A stretch of DNA of 64,000 nt, taken from the NCBI RefSeq assembly GCF_900104455.1, contig NZ_FNHB01000001.1:682001-746000 (forward strand), in the 5' to 3' direction. Below are positions 1-10,433 of the stretch, in pieces (positions within the stretch are counted from its first letter, which is position 1; each line of letters starts with the position of its first letter). The translations under genes and the position numbers were made by a program. This stretch comes from Dendrosporobacter quercicolus. GTDB taxonomy: Bacteria; Bacillota; Negativicutes; DSM-1736; Dendrosporobacteraceae. The notes under the pieces are model-generated. The model saw only the letters and a program-made list of their open reading frames with translations, had not been told where the DNA came from and did not search any database.

Positions 1-357
1 TGACTGACTGGATTTTGGCCGTATTATGGTCTTGCCGAAAATGGAAAATGGGGAACAAAAAGAAAAACAGGCTCCACGGGCGGTAGGCGTTGTTAATGGG
101 AACGTGGAATAGCGACCGGAACGGAGCATATGCCGCGAAAGCCCCTTGACAAAAGCCAAAACCCCACTGAACCGCAAGGTTCCCCTGTTTTTGCATGGGA
201 ACCTCTGCCACACGGCGCACTTTGCTTCGCAAAGTCGTGTGCCAACGGGTGCCCCTTTGGAAACCCCCGTTGAGCATGTCACAGCTTCGCCCTCCCCCCG
301 CTCAACGCAAAAGCGGACTATCAGCTTACGCCGATAGTCCGTCTTTTGTTGTCGCAT
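1..357 (-). other. Open reading frame running off the left edge, in a GC-rich hairpin-rich stretch; possible repeat or mobile element
   Basis: From an ATG at 357-355 the minus strand reads without a stop through at least 119 codons to the window edge. The product is rich in Arg, Cys, Ser and Gly and resembles no family I recognise. The same DNA folds into strong hairpins: arms GGTTCCC/GGGAACC near 179-207, CACACG...ACTTTGC/GCAAAGT...CGTGTG near 210-242, CAACGGG/CCCGTTG near 243-273, and a terminator-like stem at 309-347. Such structure makes a real protein doubtful; an inserted element or structured RNA on either strand is equally possible. The end facing trxA carries GAGGCTGTCTCA (432-421), which resembles insertion-sequence termini. 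No function is proposed. Confidence 0.3.
309..347. terminator. Bidirectional Rho-independent terminator-like hairpin
   Basis: A 9-bp perfect stem CGGACTATC (314-322) / GATAGTCCG (333-341) is flanked by AAAAG on the left and CTTTT on the right. Both strands therefore end in a short T-run. It could end trxA transcription arriving from the right, or a plus-strand RNA from the hairpin-rich left edge. Confidence 0.6.
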
Positions 358-436
358 TCCGCTTGCCGACTGCCCAAGCTGAATGTTCCTCGATATTTCT
401 TTATTGGGGGTCAGCTAAAATGAGACAGCCTCTTTA

Positions 437-760
437 TTATAGATGTGGTGTAATTTTTGCCAATAAAGCCGCCTTTGGTAAAAACCCAACAACTTTTTCG
501 GCTGGCTCTCCATCAATGTACAGTATTACTGTTGGTAAGCTCATGACGCCCTGCTGCTCAGTCAGTTTACGATTTTCATCGACATTGACTTTTACCAACT
601 TTACCTTATCCGCTAACTCAGTTGCCAATTCATCGAAAACCGGCGACAATTTGGTGCAATAGCCACACCATGGAGCCCAGAAATCCACCAATACCGGCGT
701 CTTGATATCAACAACCTCTTCCTTAAAAGTATCTTCGGTAATATTAAGCACACTTGCCAT
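437..760 (-). CDS. trxA: Thioredoxin
   Basis: This is a 107-residue cytosolic thioredoxin that reduces protein disulfides with electrons from thioredoxin reductase. The redox motif W31-C32-G-Y-C35 is visible; Tyr replaces the Pro of the usual CGPC, a variant that can shift the redox potential. The cis-proline is P76 in the SLPT loop. Length and the DFWAPWC context are standard. The ATG at 760 follows a GGGGGAG ribosome-binding site, and a near-consensus promoter lies upstream at 871-899, so it is probably transcribed alone. The reductase gene is not in the window. A second, CGPC-type thioredoxin lies at the right edge. Confidence 0.95.
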   Translation of the reverse strand: MASVLNITEDTFKEEVVDIKTPVLVDFWAPWCGYCTKLSPVFDELATELADKVKLVKVNVDENRKLTEQQGVMSLPTVILYIDGEPAEKVVGFLPKAALLAKITPHL

Positions 761-870
761 CTAATACTCCCCCTTTTTTTGAGCTTGCATAATACAAGTA
801 TCGGCACTGTTGAATTCGTCTCGCCATTATCTTGCGGTTTCAAGATTGGCGCAGTACTAGTACTAATTTT

Positions 871-899
871 ATTATATTGTCAATAACTTCCACAGTCAA
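871..899 (-). promoter_or_regulatory. Sigma-A-type promoter of trxA
   Basis: On the minus strand TTGACT (899-894) and TATAAT (876-871) are separated by exactly 17 nt, about 110 nt before the trxA start. The match to the housekeeping consensus is strong, and it separates trxA from the proS operon. Confidence 0.75.
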
Positions 900-1043
900 C
901 CATTTCTTAGTGCTTTCATTTACTTGGCCATAATACAGTATATTCGCCTCTTGCAAAATTTATCCCTGCTGACCCGGTTTAACCGCAGCACCGGGCGCTA
1001 TCCCACTGATCCTGCGGCTACCCGGCAGGTTAAATCCGCCAGA

Positions 1044-2753
1044 TTAAAGGTTTGAAAGGAGTGCAGCAATATTGTTTAAATAGCCGTCAAGCGGATAGTG
1101 ATGCACTTGTCCGGTTCGTCTGACTTTGACTTCAACTAACCGGTCGGCAATGGTTTTAGGTCCAACCGTAATTTTCAATGGATAGCCGATCAGGTCGGCA
1201 TCCTTAAATTTAACTCCGGGCCGTTCATTCCGGTCATCTAAAACAGTTTCGATGTTCTGCAGATTAAGCTCTGTATAGATTTTTTCCGCCAAGGCCATCT
1301 GCTCCTGATCCTTACTGCTAATTGGAACAACTACGGCTGCATAGGGCGCAATTGCCACAGGCCAGATAATGCCCTGCTCATCATGATTCTGCTCAATCGC
1401 CGCAGCCATCGTACGGCTTACCCCAATACCGTAGCATCCCATTTGCATTGGCTTATCCTTGCCATTCTCATCAAGATAGGTCGCTTTCAGGACGGTACTG
1501 TATTTGTTATACAGCTTAAATACCTGGCCAACCTCAATGCCTCTGGTCACGCGCAATGCAGCACCACAACGGGGGCAGGGATCGTCTTCCTGAATCAGCC
1601 TGATATCGGCGGCAGTAACGGCGGCGCCAAAATCACGGCCGGGATTAACATTCACCCAGTGCCGGTCGGGCTGATTGGCTCCACAGACAGCATTAACCAT
1701 CTGCATGACCGTCAGGTCTGCAATGACGGTAATATCTTCTGCCAAACCAATAGGGCCGATAAAACCCGGTAAGCTGGCAAAAGCTTCCCCAATCGCTTTT
1801 TCATCCGCCAGCGCCAAGGTGAGGCAGCCTGCTTGATTCTGCAGTTTAATTTCATTTACCTCATGGTCGCCCCGTACTAAAGCCAATACCGGCCCCTTAT
1901 CGGTCTGATAAGCCAAAGCCTTGATTGTCCTATCTGGGGAAACGCCTAAAAACTCAGCCACAGCACGAATTCTCTTGACTGCCGGGGTATCCTCGATCGT
2001 TAATGGCAATAATTGTTCTTCTTGGGCTGTAATGGCGTTTAATTCGGCTTTTTCCACATTCGCGGCATACTCGCAGGAATGACAATAAACAATTGCTGCT
2101 TCGCCCGATTCGGCCACAACCATAAATTCATGCGTCCCACTGCCGCCAATGGCTCCGGCATCCGCCTCCACCGCCCGGAACTTAAGTCCGCAACGGGTGA
2201 AAATTTTTGTATAAGCATCGTACATCTGCTGATAGCTTATTTCCAGGCCGTCTTCATCCCGGTCAAACGAGTACAAATCCTTCATGATAAACTCCCGGCC
2301 GCGCATCAGGCCAAACCGCGGCCTGATTTCATCCCGGTACTTGTTTTGTATTTGATACAGCCGCAGGGGCAGCTGACGATAAGAACGAACATCGGCTTTA
2401 ACTAAAGTGGTAATCATTTCCTCATGGGTGGGTCCCAGGCAGAAATCGCGGTTATGCCTGTCCTTTAACCGGAACATTTCGTCGCCATAAACACTCCAGC
2501 GGCCGGTTTCCAGCCACAATTCGGCCGGCTGCATAATCGGCATCAGCAGCTCTTGCCCGCCTTTTTTATCCATCTCCTCCCGGATAATGGCCTCGATTTT
2601 CCTCAGCACCCGCCAGGCAAGCGGCAAGTACGAATATATTCCGCCGGCTGCTTTTCTGATCAGCCCGGCCCGCAGCATCAGCTGGTGGCTGATAATCTCA
2701 GCTTCAGCCGGCGTTTCTCTTAATGTAGGTGCATACAATTGTGTCAACCGCAT
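1044..2753 (-). CDS. proS: Prolyl-tRNA synthetase (bacterial type)
   Basis: This class II synthetase charges tRNA-Pro. Length 569 aa is normal for the bacterial form. The FCLGPTHEE loop lies at about 104-112, motif 2 (R140-x-E142, then [11 protein letters not shown]) at 140-155, the INS editing domain fills about 225-400, and motif 3 (GIGVSR) lies near 440. The C-terminal 100 residues form the anticodon-binding domain. The start is ATG at 2753, behind GAGGAGG in the 3' end of ispG; the two genes overlap by 10 nt and are probably translationally coupled. It is the last gene of the uppS-cdsA-dxr-rseP-ispG-proS operon. I see no convincing terminator between its stop and the trxA promoter. Confidence 0.97.
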   Translation of the reverse strand: MRLTQLYAPTLRETPAEAEIISHQLMLRAGLIRKAAGGIYSYLPLAWRVLRKIEAIIREEMDKKGGQELLMPIMQPAELWLETGRWSVYGDEMFRLKDRHNRDFCLGPTHEEMITTLVKADVRSYRQLPLRLYQIQNKYRDEIRPRFGLMRGREFIMKDLYSFDRDEDGLEISYQQMYDAYTKIFTRCGLKFRAVEADAGAIGGSGTHEFMVVAESGEAAIVYCHSCEYAANVEKAELNAITAQEEQLLPLTIEDTPAVKRIRAVAEFLGVSPDRTIKALAYQTDKGPVLALVRGDHEVNEIKLQNQAGCLTLALADEKAIGEAFASLPGFIGPIGLAEDITVIADLTVMQMVNAVCGANQPDRHWVNVNPGRDFGAAVTAADIRLIQEDDPCPRCGAALRVTRGIEVGQVFKLYNKYSTVLKATYLDENGKDKPMQMGCYGIGVSRTMAAAIEQNHDEQGIIWPVAIAPYAAVVVPISSKDQEQMALAEKIYTELNLQNIETVLDDRNERPGVKFKDADLIGYPLKITVGPKTIADRLVEVKVRRTGQVHHYPLDGYLNNIAALLSNL

Positions 2754-3817
2754 CTGTTTTCCTCCTCAATAAGCTTATCAATTTCTGCAAATAAAGCTTG
2801 GACCAGTTGATCTTCCGGTATCTTGCGGATAATTTCGCCTCGCCGGAATACCAAGCCTTCCTGTTTGCCCCCGGCAATGCCGATATCCGCCTCACGGGCT
2901 TCGCCCGGACCATTGACCACACAGCCCATAACCGCCACGGTAATAGGTTTTTTGACAGTTGCCAGACGTTCTTCGACCTGGTGGGCAATGGCCGCCAAAT
3001 CAATGCTGCAGCGGCCGCAGGTTGGACACGATACCAGCGTGGGGCCATATTCCCGCAGTCCCAGCGATTTGAGTATTTCATTGGCTACCCGAACTTCCTC
3101 CACCGGATCACCGGTAAGCGATACCCTGATGGTATCGCCGATTCCCTGGGCCAGCAGGGAGCCGATGCCGACCGCCGACTTGATAACCCCCGACTTAATT
3201 GTCCCCGCTTCAGTGATTCCTAAATGCAAAGGATAATCTACTGTCTCCGCCATCAATTGATAAGCGCGTATCGTCAGTGGCACATCGTGGGCCTTAAGCG
3301 ATATTTTAATATCATAAAATCCCAGCTTTTCCAAAATGGCAATATGCTGCAAAGCACTTTGCACCATCGCTTCAGGCGTAGGATGGCCATATTGGGCCAG
3401 CAAAGCTTTATCCAGCGACCCGGCATTGACTCCGATTCTAATCGGAATCCGGAGCTTTTTGGCCGCTTTTACCATAATTTCAACATGTTCCTGATGCGGA
3501 ATATTGCCCGGATTGATCCGCAGGGCATCCGCGCCGCTTTCCATAGCGGCAATTGCCAGGCGGTAATCAAAATGAATATCGGCGACAAGCGGTAGTTTCA
3601 CCTGCGCTTTGATCTGACCAAAGGCTCTGGCTGCCGCCATATCCGGCACAGCCAGTCTTACAATATCACAGCCGGCTGCTTCCAGACGGCTGATTTGCGA
3701 AACGGTTGCCTGGACATTATCGGTTTTGGTATTTGTCATCGATTGCACCGAAACAGGGGCATTACCGCCAATCTCTACCTTCCCGATATAAACTGGGCAT
3801 GTCTTTTTACGCTTCAT
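2744..3817 (-). CDS. ispG: 4-hydroxy-3-methylbut-2-enyl diphosphate synthase
   Basis: IspG (GcpE) performs the penultimate step of the MEP isoprenoid pathway, reducing MEcPP to HMBPP with a [4Fe-4S] cluster. The 357-residue protein has the short bacterial layout: an N-terminal TIM barrel and a C-terminal cluster domain. Expected cluster ligands are visible as C264, C267, C299 and E306 (motifs CPTCGRC and CVVNGPGEA). It sits with dxr, another MEP enzyme, in one operon. The enzyme needs a low-potential electron donor such as ferredoxin or flavodoxin, and a ferredoxin gene lies about 4 kb upstream in the same gene group. The ATG at 3817 follows GGGGAATC. Confidence 0.97.
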   Translation of the reverse strand: MKRKKTCPVYIGKVEIGGNAPVSVQSMTNTKTDNVQATVSQISRLEAAGCDIVRLAVPDMAAARAFGQIKAQVKLPLVADIHFDYRLAIAAMESGADALRINPGNIPHQEHVEIMVKAAKKLRIPIRIGVNAGSLDKALLAQYGHPTPEAMVQSALQHIAILEKLGFYDIKISLKAHDVPLTIRAYQLMAETVDYPLHLGITEAGTIKSGVIKSAVGIGSLLAQGIGDTIRVSLTGDPVEEVRVANEILKSLGLREYGPTLVSCPTCGRCSIDLAAIAHQVEERLATVKKPITVAVMGCVVNGPGEAREADIGIAGGKQEGLVFRRGEIIRKIPEDQLVQALFAEIDKLIEEENRCG

Positions 3818-3949
3818 TACTGATTCCCCGCATTCAAACCACCTGATTTGATAAACTTCAGGTCTGCCATTGTATTTTTATGCCTGCAGCACGCTATAAA
3901 ATTCGTTAACTGCACAGCGGCTTCATTACTCGTTGCTTCGACGAACTTA

Positions 3950-4978
3950 CTAGAAAAACTTCAGCCTGGTTATGTCCTTAAAGGTAGTAAAGATAAGCAG
4001 CAGCATTAACAGGGCAAAACCCACCATCTGGATAAACTGCATTTTGTTCCGGCTGAGCGATCTGCCGCGAATTCCCTCCACCGCCAGGGTAACCAAATGA
4101 CCTCCATCCAGAACCGGTACCGGCAGTAAATTAATCAGCCCCAGATTAATGCTTAAAAAAGCCGCAAATTGCAATAGCGGAACGATGCCCATCTGGGCTA
4201 CCTCGCCGGCCATCTGCGCCACCCCGATTGGACCTGCCAGTTCCGCGTCAACTCTGCCGGTGATCATCTGCACGATACCGGTAATCATGCTGACCGTTAC
4301 CGTATAGGTTTGCTTGACAGCCAGACCCAGTCCTTCGAGGATACCGGGCTGATAATGCTGTATTTGCGGCATAACGCCAATGATCCCCCGATCGGCTTTG
4401 GCGTCATACTCCGGCGTAATGGCGGCAACTTTGGTCGTACCCTGCGTTTCATAACGAATGCTAAGCTCTTTTCCGGCACTCGTTTGCACGACTTCAACAA
4501 AATCCCGCCAGGATGCAATCGGGGTTTGGTTCACGGAAATGATCCGGTCGCCGGGCAGCAGTCCCGACTGAGCCGCCGGTTTATCAGGAAAAATACTGCC
4601 GATAACCGGAGCGCTGGACGGCGTATCAATGCCTGCCCCGACAAACACACCAAAAAACAGGATAATGGGCAGCAACAGATTCATCGACGATCCGGCGACA
4701 ATAACCAGCATTCTCGCCCAAATTGGCTTAGCATTGAAAGAGCGTTCATCCTGTTCTTCATCAGGATCCATACCCGCAATTCTATTAAAACCGCCTAAAG
4801 GAATAATTCTTAACGAATATACCGTCTCCCCATACTTACGGCTGAACAATTTTGGCCCAAAGCCAATGGCAAATTCGTCAACCCTCATTCCGACAAGCTT
4901 GGCGGTTACGAAATGACCGAGCTCATGAAAAAATATCAACAAGCCAAAAACAAAAATGGTTGCAACCAACGTAGACAA
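3950..4978 (-). CDS. rseP: Site-2 zinc metalloprotease (RseP/RasP family)
   Basis: This membrane-embedded protease cleaves substrates inside the lipid bilayer, typically anti-sigma factors and remnant signal peptides. The zinc motif HELGH is in the first transmembrane segment (H18, E19, H22 from the chosen start), a single PDZ domain covers about 113-180, and the second catalytic motif LDGG lies near 290-293. About 342 aa is the usual length for Bacillota. An in-frame ATG at 4984 sits only 2 nt after GGGAGG, so TTG at 4978, 7 nt downstream of it, is the better start. It lies 15 nt after dxr in the operon. Its targets cannot be inferred from this window. Confidence 0.93.
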   Translation of the reverse strand: MSTLVATIFVFGLLIFFHELGHFVTAKLVGMRVDEFAIGFGPKLFSRKYGETVYSLRIIPLGGFNRIAGMDPDEEQDERSFNAKPIWARMLVIVAGSSMNLLLPIILFFGVFVGAGIDTPSSAPVIGSIFPDKPAAQSGLLPGDRIISVNQTPIASWRDFVEVVQTSAGKELSIRYETQGTTKVAAITPEYDAKADRGIIGVMPQIQHYQPGILEGLGLAVKQTYTVTVSMITGIVQMITGRVDAELAGPIGVAQMAGEVAQMGIVPLLQFAAFLSINLGLINLLPVPVLDGGHLVTLAVEGIRGRSLSRNKMQFIQMVGFALLMLLLIFTTFKDITRLKFF

Positions 4979-4993
4979 TAACATTCCTCCCGA

Positions 4994-6157
4994 CTATTTA
5001 AATATTTTTTCGCTTTTTAATATCTCGCCGATGTATTGACGGGCCCAGGCATCTGCGTGATTTAAATCAGTCAACGTTGGGCTGGCGATGACCTTATGCT
5101 TTGTGATTGCTTCATAGACCAATTCACTGATTGCTAAAAACGGCAGATTGCCCTTTAAGAAAGCATGGACGGCTACCTCATTGGCGGCATTGAAAACGCA
5201 GGGCAGCGTCCCCCCGTTTTTCCCCGCCTGATAAGCATATTTCAGCGCGGGAAACGTCATCATGTCGGGGTTTTCAAAGCTTAAGGCGGCCAGTTGGGCA
5301 AAATTCAGTTTAGGAAAGGCGGCCTTTACCCGCTCCGGATAAGTAAGCGCATATTGAATGGGTAATCGCATATCCGGCAGGCCAAGCTGGGCCATTACTG
5401 CCCCATCATGAAATTCCACCATGGAATGGATGATGCTTTGGGGATGAACGACTACATCAATATGCTCATAATCAATATTATACAGCCAACGGGCCTCAAT
5501 TACTTCCAGTCCTTTATTCGCTAACGTAGCCGAATCAATCGTTATTTTTTGTCCCATTGACCAATTGGGATGACGTAAACATTCAGCCACCGTTACCGCT
5601 TTTAACTGTTCCCGCCCCATCCCCCGGAAGGGGCCGCCCGAAGCTGTCAAAATCAGACGCTCAACGCTTTCACTGCGTTCACCCTGCAGGCACTGAAACA
5701 AGGCGCTATGCTCACTGTCCACAGGCAGAATTTTAACCCCCCGGGCCTTTGCTGCCGCAGTTACCAGCTCACCGGCCGCCACCAAGGTTTCTTTATTGGC
5801 TAACGCAATATTTTTACCGGCCTGAATGGCGCCCAGCGTTGGCGCCAAACCGGCAAATCCCACCAGCGAGGTAACAACAGTCTGCACTTTGGGAACAATT
5901 GCGGCTTCCATTAAGCCCTCTTCACCGGTTAAAATGTTTGTTGCCCCCCGGTAACGGCGGATTAGCCGTGTTGCCGCGGCTTTATCCACCAGAACGGCTA
6001 AGTCGGGCTGAAATCGATTGATTTGTTCCTCCAACAGCCGGTCATTATGATAGGCAGCCAATGCACTAACCGAAAACCGGTCACGGTTAGCGGCTATTAC
6101 CTCCAGTGTCTGTGTCCCGACAGATCCTGTACTACCTAAAATCGCTATATTCTGCAT
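4994..6157 (-). CDS. dxr: 1-deoxy-D-xylulose 5-phosphate reductoisomerase
   Basis: Dxr converts DXP to MEP with NADPH, the first committed step of the MEP pathway. The 387-residue protein starts with a Rossmann motif GSTGSVG (8-14). The metal- and substrate-binding motifs VDSEHSA and ANKGLEVIEARWLY follow, with the flexible lid between them. Length matches the family. The ATG at 6157 is preceded by GAGGAGTAATC. It is placed between cdsA and rseP, an order widespread in Bacillota, and together with uppS links isoprenoid precursor supply to cell-wall lipid-carrier synthesis. Confidence 0.97.
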   Translation of the reverse strand: MQNIAILGSTGSVGTQTLEVIAANRDRFSVSALAAYHNDRLLEEQINRFQPDLAVLVDKAAATRLIRRYRGATNILTGEEGLMEAAIVPKVQTVVTSLVGFAGLAPTLGAIQAGKNIALANKETLVAAGELVTAAAKARGVKILPVDSEHSALFQCLQGERSESVERLILTASGGPFRGMGREQLKAVTVAECLRHPNWSMGQKITIDSATLANKGLEVIEARWLYNIDYEHIDVVVHPQSIIHSMVEFHDGAVMAQLGLPDMRLPIQYALTYPERVKAAFPKLNFAQLAALSFENPDMMTFPALKYAYQAGKNGGTLPCVFNAANEVAVHAFLKGNLPFLAISELVYEAITKHKVIASPTLTDLNHADAWARQYIGEILKSEKIFK

Positions 6158-6269
6158 GATTACTCCTCAGCTATCCAGTACCGCTCAGTCCAATCCAAAC
6201 CACCCGAACTGCCACAGTACTTGTATAATTAACAACTATTTGCTCTCGTGGCGGAAATTTCGCCCAAGG

Positions 6270-7091
6270 CTATACGATGAAGAATTGCATATAGTAATAT
6301 ACAACAGGAACGACAAACATGATGCTGTCAAACCGGTCCAGTATGCCGCCATGCCCCGGCAGTATATTGCCCGAATCCTTAACTCCGGCAAACCGCTTGA
6401 TGGCGGATTCCGCCAGATCGCCCAGCGGAGCTGCCAGGCCGATCAACAGACCGATCATCACACTATGCAGCAGGGAAAATTTCAATAAAATTCCTAACAG
6501 AGCTATAACAATGATACCGCCGGCCGCACCGCCGACTGCGCCCTCAATGGTTTTACCAGGACTGATTGCAGGACATAATTTATGTTTGCCCAAATTTGAA
6601 CCCACAAAGAAAGCAACCGTATCATTCGCCCAGGTGCCGATAAAAGCAATCCAGATAAAGACCGTCCCGGCCGATAAACTGCCCAGCATTGAACTTGCAA
6701 TAACAATATGATCAGTAAACCGTAATAAAATCAAATGGGAAAATGCTAATCCGATATACACGATACCTAACAACGTAATTGCAGCATGCACAATGTTGTA
6801 ATGCGAGTCAAACACAGTCTTGCCTATAGTTAATAACGTCAACAGCAATACCACCATATTGATTTCCTGGGAATTTCCGGCCCAGGAACAGCCTAGCAGC
6901 AGGATAATCCCGATTACACCCAGCTTATCCCATAAAATCAGCGATTTGGCGGCAAACATTTTACAAAATTCACGCCAGGCCAGCAGGGCAATTACTCCGG
7001 CGGCCAACGCAAACAGCCACTGTCCGTAATTGATGATATAGGTTGCGGCGATAACGCCGATGATCGCTGTTACGATCCGCTTGATTAACAT
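6270..7091 (-). CDS. cdsA: Phosphatidate cytidylyltransferase
   Basis: CdsA makes CDP-diacylglycerol from phosphatidate and CTP, the branch point for phospholipid synthesis. It is a polytopic membrane protein with about eight hydrophobic segments. The CDP-diglyceride synthetase signature is visible as GKTIEGAVGG near 178 followed by GDLAESAIKRF near 225 and LPGHGGILDRFDS near 245. The ATG at 7091 stands 7 nt after an AGGT that overlaps the uppS stop region; a GTG at 7100 would lie too close to it, so the 273-residue form is preferred. It is the second gene of the uppS operon. Confidence 0.95.
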   Translation of the reverse strand: MLIKRIVTAIIGVIAATYIINYGQWLFALAAGVIALLAWREFCKMFAAKSLILWDKLGVIGIILLLGCSWAGNSQEINMVVLLLTLLTIGKTVFDSHYNIVHAAITLLGIVYIGLAFSHLILLRFTDHIVIASSMLGSLSAGTVFIWIAFIGTWANDTVAFFVGSNLGKHKLCPAISPGKTIEGAVGGAAGGIIVIALLGILLKFSLLHSVMIGLLIGLAAPLGDLAESAIKRFAGVKDSGNILPGHGGILDRFDSIMFVVPVVYYYMQFFIV

Positions 7092-7100
7092 GTTAAACAC

Positions 7101-7895
7101 CTACTTAAACCTGTGCGCACCATCTTTGTTTACCCCTCCAAAACGTCTGTCCCGTTTCTGGTAATCGATAATTGCCTGGATCAAATGTTTTGGCTTAAAA
7201 TCCGGCCAGTTGATGTCGGTAAACCAAAACTCGGCATAGGCTGACTGCCACAATAAAAAATTGCTGATTCTGAGATCGCCGCTTGGTCTGATCAGCAGAT
7301 CCGGGTCAGGCAGTGCGGCGGTATACAAATGGTCCTGAATAGTATTATCTGTTATTTCTTCCGGTTTTAATGCGCCGGTTGCTACTTTTTCGGTAATTAT
7401 CTGAACAGCGCGCGTAATTTCGGCCCGGCCGCCGTAATTGACAGCCAAGTTCAAAATCAAACCACCATTATGTAAAGTCCGCGCCTGAGCATTTTCAATT
7501 TTATGCTGTAAAGTCACAGCCAATTCATCAATCTTACCAATAAATTTTATTTGCACGTCATTTTGATGCAACTCATCAATTTCGCTATCAAGATACTCCG
7601 AAAACAAACTCATCAGGAAATTCACTTCTTCATCCGGCCGTTTCCAGTTCTCAGTAGAAAAAGCATACGCAGTTAGTACTTTGACCCCTAGCTCTGACGC
7701 CGCTTTCACGATATCGCGCAAGCTCTCCACGCCGGCCCGGTGGCCAAAAGTGCGCAGCAAACCTTTACGCTGGGCCCAGCGTCCATTGCCGTCCATAATA
7801 ATGGCAATATGCCGGGGAACGCTCTCCCGTTTAATCAGATTTAAGCCAGGCGTATGAAAAACATCACTGGATTTACCAAACCATTTTTTCCACAT
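7101..7895 (-). CDS. uppS: Undecaprenyl diphosphate synthase (isoprenyl transferase)
   Basis: UppS condenses farnesyl diphosphate with eight isopentenyl units to give the C55 lipid carrier for peptidoglycan and other surface polymers. The cis-prenyltransferase motif MDGNGRWA is near 34-41 with catalytic D35, and the C-terminal RPSGDLRISNFLLWQ and ELWF-like (EFWF) motifs are present. Length 264 aa fits. The chosen ATG at 7895 is 5 nt after GGAGG (7899-7904); an upstream ATG at 7907 lies before that site. It begins a gene cluster separated from ferredoxin by a strong terminator. Confidence 0.96.
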   Translation of the reverse strand: MWKKWFGKSSDVFHTPGLNLIKRESVPRHIAIIMDGNGRWAQRKGLLRTFGHRAGVESLRDIVKAASELGVKVLTAYAFSTENWKRPDEEVNFLMSLFSEYLDSEIDELHQNDVQIKFIGKIDELAVTLQHKIENAQARTLHNGGLILNLAVNYGGRAEITRAVQIITEKVATGALKPEEITDNTIQDHLYTAALPDPDLLIRPSGDLRISNFLLWQSAYAEFWFTDINWPDFKPKHLIQAIIDYQKRDRRFGGVNKDGAHRFK

Positions 7896-7923
7896 ATTGA
7901 CCTCCATCTACCTTTAAGAAACT

Positions 7924-7947
7924 AAACCCCCTCTAACGAGGGGGTTT
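7924..7947 (-). terminator. Rho-independent terminator after the ferredoxin gene
   Basis: A 10-bp perfect stem AAACCCCCTC (7924-7933) / GAGGGGGTTT (7938-7947) with a 4-nt loop begins 4 nt after the ferredoxin stop. The arms carry a T-rich tail on either strand. It should separate pyrH-frr-ferredoxin transcription from uppS, so uppS needs read-through or its own promoter; the uppS ribosome-binding site lies only about 20 nt beyond it. Confidence 0.8.
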
Positions 7948-7951
7948 CCAA

Positions 7952-8119
7952 TCATGGGGCCAAAATAGCACCAACTGGGCAAACCGCCGCACAGGCACCG
8001 CACTCAACACATTCGTCGGAAATCACATATTTGGAATCTCCTTCCGCAATAGCGCCTACGGGGCATGTACCAGCACAGGAACCACAGGAAATACATTCAT
8101 CATTAATTGTATAAGCCAT
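7952..8119 (-). CDS. 2[4Fe-4S] ferredoxin, 55 aa
   Basis: This small cytosolic low-potential electron carrier is of clostridial type. Two Cys clusters, CISCGSCAGTCP (from residue 9) and CVECGACAAVCP (from residue 37), each give the CxxCxxCxxxCP pattern for two [4Fe-4S] clusters in a duplicated fold. The ATG at 8119 is preceded by AAAGGAGGTGTTGTAGGTC on the minus strand. Its location between frr and uppS, inside the translation and lipid gene group, is not the B. subtilis arrangement. A possible job is feeding IspG or anaerobic redox enzymes, but the window does not show its partner. Confidence 0.95.
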   Translation of the reverse strand: MAYTINDECISCGSCAGTCPVGAIAEGDSKYVISDECVECGACAAVCPVGAILAP

Positions 8120-8122
8120 GAC

Positions 8123-8326
8123 CTACAACACCTCCTTTCCCATCTTGGCAGCGGCAACCAGATGATAAACACCCTCCGGATCTATCCGCTGCCGGATCAC
8201 ATAAAGAGAATCGTCTGCCACAGTAAAAAAACTGCGGGTAGGACGAGTGATCTTAATGGTATATTGACAATTAAGCTCGCTGAGTTTATGCTTCGCCGTA
8301 AGCAGTGGCTGCGCCAATACATCCAC
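8123..8326 (-). CDS. Conserved-looking hypothetical protein, 67 aa
   Basis: The reading frame fills the gap between frr (3 nt away) and ferredoxin (3 nt away), so its position supports expression as part of this operon. The product is soluble, with no signal peptide or Cys, and contains an Arg-Pro-Thr-Arg segment followed by FFTVADDSLYVIRQRI, which looks like beta strands. I recognise no domain. Its stop-to-start spacing with ferredoxin suggests translational coupling. It could be an accessory to either neighbour; no function is assigned. Confidence 0.65.
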   Translation of the reverse strand: MDVLAQPLLTAKHKLSELNCQYTIKITRPTRSFFTVADDSLYVIRQRIDPEGVYHLVAAAKMGKEVL

Positions 8327-8329
8327 TGT

Positions 8330-9656
<1,327 letters not shown>

Positions 9657-9681
9657 TTAATAATCCTCTTTTTGGAATTAC

Positions 9682-9717
9682 TTTTAAAAATAAGAGAACA
9701 CTTGCAGGTGTTCTCTT
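9682..9717 (-). terminator. Rho-independent terminator at the end of tsf
   Basis: A 10-bp stem AAGAGAACAC / GTGTTCTCTT (9692-9717) overlaps the tsf stop codon and is followed on the minus strand by ATTTTTA. It should reduce read-through from rpsB-tsf into pyrH. Confidence 0.8.
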
Positions 9718-10363
9718 AGCTTTTTACAGCAGCCATTACTTCAGCAGCAAAATCATTTGATTTTTTCTCAAGTCCCTCGCCAAGCTGATATCTGGTAAAT
9801 CGTCTCACCGATATGTTTTCGCCAATTTTGGAAATGCTTTCGTTAATTAATTGCGTAACCGTTCTATCAGGATCTTTTATAAAGGCCTGTTCTAACAAAC
9901 AAACTTCTTTATAATATTTTTCGACCCGACCGGTAATCATTTTTTCAACGATATTGGCCGGTTTCCCTTCATTGAGGGCTTGTGCCCTTAATACTTCACG
10001 CTCATGTTCGACAATTTCGGCCGGTACTTCTTCACGGCGGACAAAGCTGGGATTAGCCGCAGCTATTTGCATTGCAATATCGCGGGCCAGCGCTTTAAAA
10101 TTATCGGTTTTAGCGACAAAATCGGTCTCACAGTTGATCTCCACCAATACGCCAATGCGTCCGCCGCCATGTATGTAAGCTTCAACAACACCCTCGGCCG
10201 CTACCCGTCCGGCTTTTTTCGCCGCTGCCGCCAGACCCTTTTCCCGCAGGAAATCCACCGCTTTTTCCAAATCGCCCTTGGTCTCAGTCAAAGCCTTTTT
10301 GCAATCCATCATACCTGCACCGGTGCGTTCACGTAACTCTTTAACCATTTGAGCAGTTACCAT
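9716..10363 (-). CDS. tsf: Elongation factor Ts
   Basis: EF-Ts exchanges GDP for GTP on EF-Tu. The N-terminal UBA-like domain carries [18 protein letters not shown], followed by the [10 protein letters not shown]-type core segment ([14 protein letters not shown]). Length 215 aa is the short Bacillota form with a single long core. The ATG at 10363 has AGGAGG 7 nt upstream. It is paired with rpsB, 70 nt downstream of it. Confidence 0.97.
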   Translation of the reverse strand: MVTAQMVKELRERTGAGMMDCKKALTETKGDLEKAVDFLREKGLAAAAKKAGRVAAEGVVEAYIHGGGRIGVLVEINCETDFVAKTDNFKALARDIAMQIAAANPSFVRREEVPAEIVEHEREVLRAQALNEGKPANIVEKMITGRVEKYYKEVCLLEQAFIKDPDRTVTQLINESISKIGENISVRRFTRYQLGEGLEKKSNDFAAEVMAAVKS

Positions 10364-10433
10364 TTGTATCCTCCTGTCTATTATTAAAGGTAAGGAAGCA
10401 GCTATGCTATTCCCTTACCTTTACTTATCAAAA

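Noticed and set aside
195-662. 155-aa plus-strand frame across the left-edge element and trxA
   Set aside because: It overlaps the antisense strand of a secure thioredoxin gene and has no recognisable domain or good ribosome-binding site.
960-1043. Terminator after proS
   Set aside because: Short GC-rich arms exist (CCTGC...GCAGG) but there is no T-run and the stem is short.
2079-2405. Plus-strand frames antisense to proS and other secure genes
   Set aside because: They mirror conserved minus-strand coding sequence and show no independent evidence; the same applies to antisense frames throughout the operons.
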